Of a DNA stretch of 23,780 nucleotides, positions 7,244-13,672 are shown piece by piece. The stretch is from JBBQKF01 sp964549475. Lineage in GTDB: Bacteria > Bacillota > Clostridia > Saccharofermentanales > UBA5734. The DNA is taken from positions 1 to 23,780 of the forward strand of contig CAZJXH010000020.1 of assembly GCA_964549475.1 (NCBI GenBank). The letters are read 5' to 3'. Numbering within the stretch: the stretch's first letter is position 1; each line of letters starts with the position of its first letter. Under the pieces are notes generated by a model. That model worked only from the letters and a program-made list of their open reading frames with translations. It was not told the DNA's origin and searched no databases. The position numbers were made by a program, and so were the translations under genes.

Positions 7244-8556
7244 CTTCCACATACCTCCTTCAGGATTTCGACCAGCTCGTCAATCTGCGTCTTGGTGTTT
7301 TGTTCTGTCACACACCACAAGATGCCGTCCTTGACGGGATAACCGCCGAGAATCCCGTCTTGCTCCAGCCTTGCCAGCAAATCATCCGGCGCGACCGGAC
7401 AGGTGGTGACAAATTCATGGAAAAATTCACCGGGAAACCGCAATTGGAATCCATCGATCCAACTGATTTTCTTTGCGGCGTAATGTGCCTTGGAAAAACA
7501 CTGGGAAGCAGCCTCTTTTAGCCCGTCCGCCCCCATCGCAGCAAGATATGCCGATGCAGTCAGCGCGCAAAGCGCCTGGTTGGAGCAGATGTTCGACGAG
7601 GCCTTCTCGCGGCGGATATGCTGTTCGCGAGCCTGCAGCGTCAGAACATAGGATCGTTTTCCTTCGATATCTACGGTTTCTCCAACAATCCGGCCTGGAA
7701 TTTTACGCATCATTTCATTGGTGCAGGCCATGAAGCCAAGATACGGCCCTCCGAAAGAAAGCGGGATGCCAAGCGGCTGGCCCTCTCCGACTGCCACATC
7801 CGCGCCGCATTCGAAAGGCGTTTTAAGGATGGCGCAGGCAATCGGGTTGACCCCCATGATGAATTTTGCTCCGGCTCTGTGCGTCCGTGCGCCAATGTCC
7901 GCCGCATCTTCCAGCATACCATAGTAATTCGGCTGCTGCATATAAACAGAAGCGGTCGTATCATCCAGCAGACGCGCAAGCTCGACACGATCCGTCAGGC
8001 CGTCTCTTGATGGAACGACGAGGACTTCCGACCCCGCACCCTCGCAATAGGTCTGCATCGTACGGATCACCATCGGATGAACGGTTGCGGAAACAAGGGT
8101 CCTGGTGCGTTTCCGGTCACGGCACATGGCCGCCGCCTCGGCTGCCGCAGAAGCGCCGTCATAGACCGATGCATTGGATAGATCCATTCCGGTAAGTTCG
8201 CATATCATTGTCTGGTATTCAAAAATCGATTGCAGGATACCCTGGCTGATTTCTGCCTGATAGGGAGTATAAGCGGTTTGAAATTCTTCCTTGGATACGA
8301 TACTTTTAACAATTGAGGGGATATAGTGGTTGTAGGCTCCGGCTCCGCGGAAAATAGAGGAAAATATTTTGTTTTTATTCGCGATGGACTCCATCGCCGA
8401 GAATACTTCCATCTCCGATTTGCCTGCCGGCAGATGAAGACGGTCGATCCGGATAGCGGCTGGAATCTGTGCGAACAAATCGTCCATGGTGCTCAACCCG
8501 ATGGATTCGAGCATTTGCTGGCGTTCGGACAGGGTGGATGGAATATAGCTTCCCAT
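7240..8556 (-). CDS. gcvPA: Glycine dehydrogenase (decarboxylating) subunit 1
   Basis: This is the N-terminal-half subunit of the split P-protein, 438 aa, which pairs with GcvPB as an (AB)2 enzyme. It begins MGSYIPSTLSERQQMLESIG and contains FRGAGAYNHYIPSIV, YTPYQAEISQGILQ and ELTGMDLSNASVYDG, all typical of GcvPA. It has the PLP fold but no PLP lysine, as expected for this half. It starts 3 bases after gcvH, with GAGGAG inside the gcvH end, and overlaps gcvPB by 4 bases. Split gcvP is usual in Firmicutes, whereas E. coli has one fused chain. Confidence 0.96.
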   Translation of the reverse strand: MGSYIPSTLSERQQMLESIGLSTMDDLFAQIPAAIRIDRLHLPAGKSEMEVFSAMESIANKNKIFSSIFRGAGAYNHYIPSIVKSIVSKEEFQTAYTPYQAEISQGILQSIFEYQTMICELTGMDLSNASVYDGASAAAEAAAMCRDRKRTRTLVSATVHPMVIRTMQTYCEGAGSEVLVVPSRDGLTDRVELARLLDDTTASVYMQQPNYYGMLEDAADIGARTHRAGAKFIMGVNPIACAILKTPFECGADVAVGEGQPLGIPLSFGGPYLGFMACTNEMMRKIPGRIVGETVDIEGKRSYVLTLQAREQHIRREKASSNICSNQALCALTASAYLAAMGADGLKEAASQCFSKAHYAAKKISWIDGFQLRFPGEFFHEFVTTCPVAPDDLLARLEQDGILGGYPVKDGILWCVTEQNTKTQIDELVEILKEVCGR

Positions 8557-8559
8557 GAC

Positions 8560-8940
8560 TTATTTCTCCTCTTCGCAGAATTTTTCGTACGCTTCGGCAT
8601 TCAACAGCTCTTTTTGGTCGGTGATACCCGAGATCCTGACCAGCCATGATCCGTAGGGGTCGGAGTTGATGTTCTGCGGAGCGTCAAGCACGTCTTCGTT
8701 GATCGCTTCGATTTTGCCGGTAAAAGGGCTGTAGACATCCGAAACCGCTTTGACCGATTCGACATCGGCGACACTGGTGTCTTTTGTGACGGCATCCCCC
8801 GGTTTGGGCAGATTGATAAAAACCAGGTCCCCCAGTCCATGCTGTGCGAATTCGGTAATCCCGACCTTTGCGGTGGTGCTGTCTAGAAACTCCGCCCATT
8901 CGTGTGATTTAGTGTACATCAGATTACTTGGAATGTTCAT
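8560..8940 (-). CDS. gcvH: Glycine cleavage system H protein
   Basis: This is the lipoyl carrier of the glycine cleavage system, shuttling the aminomethyl group from P-protein to T-protein and electrons to the L-protein. It is 126 aa, the normal family length. The lipoylation site is K64 in VESVKAVSDVYSPFTG. The segment LDAPQNINSDPYGSWLVRI is also typical. A strong SD AAGGAGG lies 7-8 bases before the ATG. No lpd or lipoate ligase/synthase gene is present in the window, so lipoylation and the L-protein must be supplied from elsewhere in the genome. Confidence 0.96.
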   Translation of the reverse strand: MNIPSNLMYTKSHEWAEFLDSTTAKVGITEFAQHGLGDLVFINLPKPGDAVTKDTSVADVESVKAVSDVYSPFTGKIEAINEDVLDAPQNINSDPYGSWLVRISGITDQKELLNAEAYEKFCEEEK

Positions 8941-8987
8941 TGTTAAATCCTCCTTCAGTAGATTGCTTGATCCTTCAGCTTGCTGTT

Positions 8988-10094
8988 TTATTTTGTTCGA
9001 TTTGGTTCGCGTTTGATTTTATAAAATGGGAGCGGGACAACCTCGGCATCGATTCTTCTGCCGCGGACTTCAACTTGCACAGCGGTTCCGGTACCGGTAT
9101 AACCGATGTCAAGCAGCGCCATGGCGACAGGAATCCCGAGAAAGGGGCAGAATGTTCCAGACGTGGTGAGACCCGCCTGCCTGTCTTCGACAAAAACATT
9201 TTCGTGTTCCCGGACGATGCCGCGCCCGGTTATTTTGAGACCGACCCGTTTCCGCTTGAGGGGGCCTTTCGCTTCAATGGCTTTTTTGCCGATAAAATCC
9301 TCTTTCGACATTTTCACCGCAAATCCCAGTCCGGCTTCGAGAGGATCGACGGTGTCATCCATCTCGTGCCCGTACAGCGGCATCGCGGCTTCCAGGCGGA
9401 GCGTGTCCCGCGCGCCGAGCCCGCAGGGAATCAGACCGGAATCTTTTCCCGCTTCCAGCAGCAGATTCCACATCCGGGGCGCATCCTCGCTGGAAAGATA
9501 AATCTCGTATCCCTTCTCGCCGGTATAGCCGGTCTGTGAAACGATGCAGGGAATCTGGCCGACCATCCCTTTTTCAATGAAGGTGTAGTACCGGGCGGGA
9601 ATCGACTCCTCTCCGGCGACCTTGGCGAGAATTTCGTGCGCAAGCGGACCTTGCAGCGCAAGCTGGGCCATCCGGTCGGAAATATCCTCGAACGTTGTGT
9701 CTCCGACTAAATGCGCTTTCATCCATGCGACATCCTTGTGCCGGTTGGAGGCGTTCACCACCACCATGTATCGCATATCTCCCATTTTATAGACGATGAC
9801 ATCATCTACAACACCGCCATCTATGTTGCACATCGGACTGTAACGAACCTGTCCGTCGGCCATATCGGTAAAATCATTGGTCAGCAGATGGTTCAGACTG
9901 GCCAGCGCGTCCGGACCGGAGAAGGCGACTTCGCCCATATGGGACACATCGAAAAGCCCTGCCTTGGTGCGCACCGCCATGTGTTCGGCGATGACGCCGC
10001 TTTCGTACTGTACCGGAAGCAGGTATCCCGCAAACGGTACGATTTTCCCTCCGCATGCCACATGGCAGTCATAAAGCGGTGTTTTTAATTCCAT
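8988..10094 (-). CDS. gcvT: Glycine cleavage system aminomethyltransferase (T protein)
   Basis: The enzyme transfers the methylene carbon from aminomethyl-lipoyl-GcvH to tetrahydrofolate, releasing ammonia and giving 5,10-methylene-THF. The protein is 368 aa, the normal length. It begins MELKTPLYDCHVACGGKIVPFAG and has GLFDVSHMGEV (47-57), the NIDGGVVDDVIVYKM block (90-104) that holds the catalytic aspartate, and PCGLGARDTLRLEAAMPLYG near the middle. AAGAGGAAT lies about 7 bases before the ATG. It is the first gene of the riboswitch-controlled operon, but a 165-bp hairpin-forming insertion separates it from the riboswitch terminator. A 47-base gap follows to gcvH. Confidence 0.96.
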   Translation of the reverse strand: MELKTPLYDCHVACGGKIVPFAGYLLPVQYESGVIAEHMAVRTKAGLFDVSHMGEVAFSGPDALASLNHLLTNDFTDMADGQVRYSPMCNIDGGVVDDVIVYKMGDMRYMVVVNASNRHKDVAWMKAHLVGDTTFEDISDRMAQLALQGPLAHEILAKVAGEESIPARYYTFIEKGMVGQIPCIVSQTGYTGEKGYEIYLSSEDAPRMWNLLLEAGKDSGLIPCGLGARDTLRLEAAMPLYGHEMDDTVDPLEAGLGFAVKMSKEDFIGKKAIEAKGPLKRKRVGLKITGRGIVREHENVFVEDRQAGLTTSGTFCPFLGIPVAMALLDIGYTGTGTAVQVEVRGRRIDAEVVPLPFYKIKREPNRTK

Positions 10095-10133
10095 CAGTCA
10101 TTCCTCTTTTCCCTTGAATTTTATCATTTGGTT

Positions 10134-10298
10134 CTAGTACTTTGTTAACTCTAAAACTTATGTTATCCGCCGAGGAAAATTTCTGTAGGGCAAGGCGGTG
10201 GAATGAGGAATACTGTATGTATTCCGATTGACACCAACACAGCCATACTGGAATTTAACCGGTGGTATCATATGGAATTAGAGTTAACAAAGTACTAG
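10134..10298. mobile_element. MITE-like element, 165 bp, with 21-bp perfect terminal inverted repeats
   Basis: The left terminus 10134-10154 starts CTAGTACTTTGTTAAC and the right terminus 10278-10298 is its exact 21-base reverse complement. Inside, further arms pair imperfectly: TTATGTTATCCGCCG with CGGTGGTATCATATGG, and AAAATTTCTGTAGGGC with GCCATACTGGAATTT. The tip is GGAATAC/GTATTCC. The whole unit can thus fold into one long hairpin. There is no ORF inside. CTAG at both outer ends may be a target duplication or part of the terminus. It sits in the gcvT leader, downstream of the riboswitch terminator. Confidence 0.8.
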
Positions 10299-10320
10299 TA
10301 TTAGTTTCGGCATACGGCAA

Positions 10321-10355
10321 TAAAAAAAGAGGTATGCCGCAATAGCAGCACACCT
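10321..10355 (-). terminator. Intrinsic terminator, expression platform of the glycine riboswitch
   Basis: On the minus strand the arms AGGTGTGC and GCATACCT (one G-U pair), extended by TGC/GCG around a short loop, are followed by C and seven T. The 5' arm shares its first bases with the 3' strand of the aptamer II P1 helix (CTCTG with CGGAG). P1 formation and the terminator therefore compete. This predicts an ON switch: glycine binding stabilises P1 and allows read-through into gcvT. Confidence 0.88.
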
Positions 10356-10508
10356 CCGTCTTTATACCTGAAAGATTCTTCATTTGCATGAATTGCTTCT
10401 TCGGTGCCAATTGAATGGCTTTCCAGAGTTTCGTCCAAAATCGGTTCTTTTGCCTGAGAGTTTATTGTGAAGCCCCTTCGGCTCTGCATTGAAGCAGTCT
10501 CTCCCGAT
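10353..10508 (-). promoter_or_regulatory. Tandem glycine riboswitch (two aptamers)
   Basis: Read on the minus strand, aptamer I shows CGGGAGAGAC, AGCCGAAGGGGC and ACTCTCAGGCAAAAG. A short linker (CCGATTTTGGACG) follows. Aptamer II shows ACTCTGGAAAGCC, CACCGAAGAAGCAA, AATCTTTCAGGTAT and AAAGACGGAG. Order, spacing and conserved blocks match the gcvT-motif RNA of Firmicutes. A terminator follows directly. It lies upstream of gcvT-gcvH-gcvPA-gcvPB-sdaAB-sdaAA and should link their expression to glycine. Aptamer II deviates somewhat from consensus (GAAGAAGC where GAAGGGGC is usual). Confidence 0.95.
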
Positions 10509-10580
10509 CTTATCATACGAACATATTCTCGAATGGATACAAGCGTGACAAAACAAATCGGAATGAATCGTCATAACTGA

Positions 10581-10607
10581 TGTTATCACAAATATGCGGC
10601 AAGTCAA
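10581..10607 (-). promoter_or_regulatory. Weak candidate promoter of the gcv-sda operon
   Basis: On the minus strand TTGACT (10607-10602) is followed after 15 bases by ATAACA (10586-10581), preceded by TGTG that could act as an extended -10. The spacing is short, so this is only the best visible candidate upstream of the riboswitch. Transcription from here would give about 65 bases before aptamer I. Confidence 0.3.
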
Positions 10608-10636
10608 TAGTTCTTTATGTTATTTTTGCAACATGG

Positions 10637-10710
10637 GTGCAATATGGGGACGGTTCTTATGTTGCATAAACGAAATAAAATGCAACATAAGAACCGTCCC
10701 CATATTGCAC
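10637..10710. repeat. 31-bp perfect inverted repeat, REP/RAYT-type hairpin with GGGGACGGTTCT core
   Basis: Arms 10637-10667 and 10680-10710 are perfect reverse complements over 31 bases, with a 12-base A-rich loop (10668-10679). The arms contain GGGGACGGTTCTTATG. Short palindromic elements with a GGGGACGGTTCT-type core are common in Clostridia next to REP-associated tyrosine transposases (IS200-like). No transposase is present here, so this would be a non-autonomous or orphan copy. It lies between the divergent gcv leader and the promoter at 10730, and could also act as a bidirectional RNA hairpin, though no T-tract follows it. Confidence 0.75.
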
Positions 10711-10729
10711 TGGACAGGACTTAAATCCG

Positions 10730-10759
10730 TTGACATTTCCAGTGCCTGTAGAGTATCAT
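10730..10759 (+). promoter_or_regulatory. Promoter of the small membrane protein gene
   Basis: TTGACA at 10730-10735 and TATCAT (5 of 6 to consensus) at 10754-10759 are separated by 18 bases. The predicted transcription start is near 10766. The TTG of the -35 box happens to open the same reading frame as the downstream gene, so an automatic start call at 10730 would be wrong. Confidence 0.65.
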
Positions 10760-10819
10760 CATACAATATACGAAATTCGTGCAAAAACATTTTTATTCAA
10801 TTGGAAAGGTGGAATTTTT

Positions 10820-11107
10820 ATCAGCGGAATTTTCGAAGCCATCATGGTGATCAGCTTTGGATTATCCTGGCCTCTCTCGATCTATAAATCTTACAAATCA
10901 AGGACAACGAAGGGGAAAAGCCTTCTGTTCATGCTGTTCATCCAGTTTGGATATATATGTGGGATTGTATCGAAGCTTTTGGGCGGGACGTTAACCTATG
11001 TGTTTATTTTTTATGTGTTGAACTTTGTTATGGTAGCGATTGATCTGGGCCTATATTTTCGAAACAGCCGTATCCAGTCCGATGTGGCAGCCGGGACACA
11101 GAAATAG
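10820..11107 (+). CDS. Small integral membrane protein, PQ-loop/SemiSWEET-like in appearance
   Basis: The product has about 95 aa and three hydrophobic segments: IFEAIMVISFGLSWPLSIY, LLFMLFIQFGYICGIVSKLL and LTYVFIFYVLNFVMVAIDLG. A basic loop SYKSRTTKGKS lies between the first two. The pattern resembles short conserved hypothetical proteins of Clostridia and loosely the single PQ-loop/SemiSWEET layout; substrate and function are unknown. No ATG, GTG or TTG lies in frame at a proper place before the first segment. AAAGGTGG at 10805-10812 sits 7 bases before an ATC codon at 10820, so ATC is the most likely start. The ATG at 10844 would cut the first segment and has no SD. The tail is charged and short. 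Confidence 0.65.
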   Translation: MSGIFEAIMVISFGLSWPLSIYKSYKSRTTKGKSLLFMLFIQFGYICGIVSKLLGGTLTYVFIFYVLNFVMVAIDLGLYFRNSRIQSDVAAGTQK

Positions 11108-11389
11108 GGGCAGCCCGGCCCTCGCCGCTTCAGCGGTCGAAAAGGAAGAATGTAAAACAACTATCGTTTATTTCTCTTGGAATCCATGGTAATTATTGAT
11201 TATTTAGTATATAATTACCCGTATCAAGATCTTTTCAGACCCAGACACAACCCCGGATACAGGCACAATTCCATCAAAAACATGCAGAATGCGGCAGGAT
11301 GTTTTGTCAAACGGAATTATTCAAGTATTTATTAAGACATTATCATTTTCAGAGTAGAAGAAATTAATAAATTGTTGGAGGTAAAATGT
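11108..11389. other. Intergenic gap of 282 bases, no gene seen
   Basis: A short CCGC/GCGG hairpin lies at about 11126-11140 after the small membrane protein gene, without a T-tract. A TATAAT at 11210-11215 could be a -10 box for the zinc-ribbon gene but has no good -35. TTGTCA near 11306 with a weak -10 about 16 bases on is another possibility. No coding frame or RNA gene is recognisable. Confidence 0.4.
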
Positions 11390-12487
11390 ATGTTTTGTTC
11401 AAAATGTGGTACGAAAATCGATGACAATGCAAAATTCTGCGGTGGATGCGGGGCGATGACCGGTGCAACTCCGCAAGCGGCTCCTGCGGCGCCGAAACCA
11501 CCTGTTGCTCCAGCTCCGGCTCCTGCGGCAGCGCCCATCCCGACGCCTCCCCCTGTGGCAGCGCCCATCCCGACGCCTCCTCCTGCGGCAGCGCCCATCC
11601 CGACGCCTCCTCCTGTGGCAGCGCCCATCCCGACACCTCCTCCTGTCGTACCGGCAGGTGTTCCGACACCGCCTCCCCCGGTTTACCACCAGCAAGTACC
11701 TCCCCAGCCGGTAGCTCAGCCTGTTTATCAGCAGCCACCCGTCCAGCCCACATATCAGCAGCCTGTCGCCCAGCCGACCTACTCATCGGCAGGCCAGCCG
11801 CAGCCATTGAATTTTAACGTTTTCGGCGGAAATCTTCCGGCTGTCTCGATCAAATTGAATCCGGGCGAAAGCATTTATACGCAATCCGGCGGAATGGTCT
11901 GGATGGATGCCGGAATCACCATGACCACCAATATGCATGGCGGATTCATGAAAGGCCTCGGACGCATGATATCGGGCGATTCCTTGTTCATGGCCACCTA
12001 TACCTCTTCCATGCCGAATCAGGAACTGGCCATCGCCTCCACCTTCCCGGGAAGCATCGCCGTGATCGAATTGAAAGGCAACTCGATCATTGCGCAGAAA
12101 TCCGCATTCTTATGCGCCCAGCAATCCATCACACTCAGCGTTTTTGTCACCAGAAGCATCGGCGCCGGATTGTTCGGCGGAGAAGGTTTTGTAATGCAGA
12201 AACTGACCGGATATGGCCGGGTTTTCCTTGAAATCGACGGAAGCCTTGTGGAACGCACCCTTGCGCCGGGTCAGGTACTGAAAGTGGATACCGGAAATGT
12301 TGCAGCATTTGAAGAAAGTGTGAATTATCAATCAGAAATGGTGAAGGGCTTCAAAAATGTGCTGTTCGGCGGAGAAGGCCTGTTCCTGACTACGCTGACC
12401 GGCCCCGGGAAAGTATGGCTTCAAACCATGACCATGCCAAGCTTCGCCAAGCAGTTGATTCCGTTTCTGCCAAAGCCGACAAACTGA
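11390..12487 (+). CDS. Zinc-ribbon / Pro-rich / AIM24-family protein
   Basis: This 365-aa protein has three parts. Residues 1-22 are a zinc ribbon with C3, C6, C17 and C20 (CSKCGTKI...FCGGCG). Residues about 27-138 are a Pro/Ala/Gln-rich linker including four copies of a ten-residue repeat (AAPIPTPPPV). Residues about 140-350 match the AIM24/TIGR00266 family (SIKLNPGESIYTQSGGMVWM, and two FGGEG blocks), a beta-rich fold of unknown biochemical role in bacteria. There is no signal peptide or membrane segment, so it is probably cytoplasmic or peripheral. The ATG at 11390 has GGAGG 8 bases upstream; an upstream TTG at 11372 overlaps the SD and is rejected. A related Pro-rich/zinc-ribbon protein closes the cluster at 19787. 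Confidence 0.88.
   Translation: MFCSKCGTKIDDNAKFCGGCGAMTGATPQAAPAAPKPPVAPAPAPAAAPIPTPPPVAAPIPTPPPAAAPIPTPPPVAAPIPTPPPVVPAGVPTPPPPVYHQQVPPQPVAQPVYQQPPVQPTYQQPVAQPTYSSAGQPQPLNFNVFGGNLPAVSIKLNPGESIYTQSGGMVWMDAGITMTTNMHGGFMKGLGRMISGDSLFMATYTSSMPNQELAIASTFPGSIAVIELKGNSIIAQKSAFLCAQQSITLSVFVTRSIGAGLFGGEGFVMQKLTGYGRVFLEIDGSLVERTLAPGQVLKVDTGNVAAFEESVNYQSEMVKGFKNVLFGGEGLFLTTLTGPGKVWLQTMTMPSFAKQLIPFLPKPTN
11525..11644 (+). repeat. Four tandem copies of a 30-bp coding repeat
   Basis: Unit boundaries fall at 11525, 11555, 11585 and 11615. The units differ only at a few bases and encode AAPIPTPPP plus V or A. Such near-identical units can change in number by slippage and would vary the linker length between strains. 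Confidence 0.92.
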
Positions 12488-12576
12488 TTTTTTACCATAA
12501 GAAATAAAAGGGACATTGGAAAAAAGGACTATATTTTCGTGCCTTATTTTAGTTTTATTTCTGGAGGAATATAAAA

Positions 12577-13653
12577 ATGCTGAAAAGAGAATCCTTATCC
12601 ATTCTTGATTCATCCCGGCCTGTTTTAAAAAAATCCCATGTGAAAGCAGGGATGGTCTTCCTTTGCCTGCTATTGGCGTTCGGCGGACTGGCCGGGTGCA
12701 AGAAAAACACAAAGAAAGTTGTGGTCTATACCTCGGTGGACCAGGTCTATTCCGAAAAGATATTCAAAGCCTATGAGAAAGCGACCGGCGTTACAGTAAT
12801 CCCCAAATACGACATGGAAGCGCAAAAGACAGTGGGAATTGTAAACGGGCTGATCGGCGAAAAATCGGCTCCCCAGGCGGATGTTTTCTGGAATGGAGAA
12901 ATTCTGCAAACCATTTTATTAAAAGAAAGCGATGTATTGGAAAAGACGACGCTCTCAAATGCGAAAGACCTGCCGGAAGCCTTTGTTGACAAAGACGGCA
13001 AATGGTTTGCATTCGGAGGACGGGCAAGGGTCCTTATTTATAACAAGACCCTGATTTCCAGGGAAGAATGCCCCAAGACCATGGAAGCGCTCGCACAAGG
13101 GGCCAATGTGGCAAAGACCGGGCTTGCCTATCCGATCTTCGGAACGACGGCGACCCAGGCGGCGGTGCTTTATTCCTTCTGGGGACCGGCGAAAGCAAAA
13201 GCCTATTATCAGGATCTCCAAAAAAATAAAATTTCCATTCTGGACGGCAATGGCGTCGTAAAAGACTATGTCAGCCAGAAAAAACTTGCCATGGGCCTGA
13301 CCGACACCGATGACGCACTGTCTGAAATGGCCGGCAACAAAGACCTGGACATCCTGTTCATGGACCAGGGAACGAATGAAATGGGCACGCTGGTCATTCC
13401 GAACAGTGTTGCCAAAATTAAGAACGGACCGAATCCCGAGCAGGCGGATCTTTTTATGAATTATCTGATTTCAACTGCCACGGAACAGCTGCTTGTCGAT
13501 GACGGGTGGATCCAGATTCCGGTCCATGATTCGGTGAAAGTCTCCGATGCGGTCGGCTCCGCGAAAATCAAAATCATGGCAGCGGATTTCAACACCGCAT
13601 ATAAGAGCCTGGAGGAATCTAAAACCGATCTGACGGCTATTTTTATCCGCTGA
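12577..13653 (+). CDS. ABC transporter substrate-binding lipoprotein, ferric/Fbp-type
   Basis: This 358-aa extracytoplasmic binding protein has a hydrophobic signal at about 24-40 and a lipobox LAGC with lipidated C41. The N-terminal tail is longer than usual. The mature part starts KKVVVYTSVDQVYSEKIFKAYEKATG, which is typical of cluster-1 periplasmic proteins of the iron(III)/AfuA-FutA type. PQADVFWNGEILQ and LIYNKTLISREECPKTMEALA also fit. The ligand cannot be fixed from sequence: iron, phosphonate and related oxyanion binders share this fold. The SD GGAGG is about 9 bases before the ATG. The fused permease gene follows directly. No ATPase gene is found after it. Confidence 0.85.
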   Translation: MLKRESLSILDSSRPVLKKSHVKAGMVFLCLLLAFGGLAGCKKNTKKVVVYTSVDQVYSEKIFKAYEKATGVTVIPKYDMEAQKTVGIVNGLIGEKSAPQADVFWNGEILQTILLKESDVLEKTTLSNAKDLPEAFVDKDGKWFAFGGRARVLIYNKTLISREECPKTMEALAQGANVAKTGLAYPIFGTTATQAAVLYSFWGPAKAKAYYQDLQKNKISILDGNGVVKDYVSQKKLAMGLTDTDDALSEMAGNKDLDILFMDQGTNEMGTLVIPNSVAKIKNGPNPEQADLFMNYLISTATEQLLVDDGWIQIPVHDSVKVSDAVGSAKIKIMAADFNTAYKSLEESKTDLTAIFIR

Positions 13654-13672
13654 TAAAAGGGAGGGAGCTCCA

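Noticed and set aside
6434..7342. 302-codon open frame on the plus strand opposite gcvPB
   Set aside because: It lies wholly antisense to gcvPB and the end of gcvPA, shows no family pattern, and is a by-product of the GC-rich coding bias. Similar antisense frames at 3148-3843, 5166-5654 and 8928-9539 are rejected likewise.
10730..10819. Start of the small membrane protein at the TTG of 10730
   Set aside because: That TTG is part of the TTGACA -35 box with a -10 box 18 bases downstream, so it lies upstream of the transcript.
11399..11807. Minus-strand Gly-rich and Arg-rich frames opposite the Pro-rich linker
   Set aside because: They are simple antisense translations of the CCT/GCG repeat and have no SD or family pattern.
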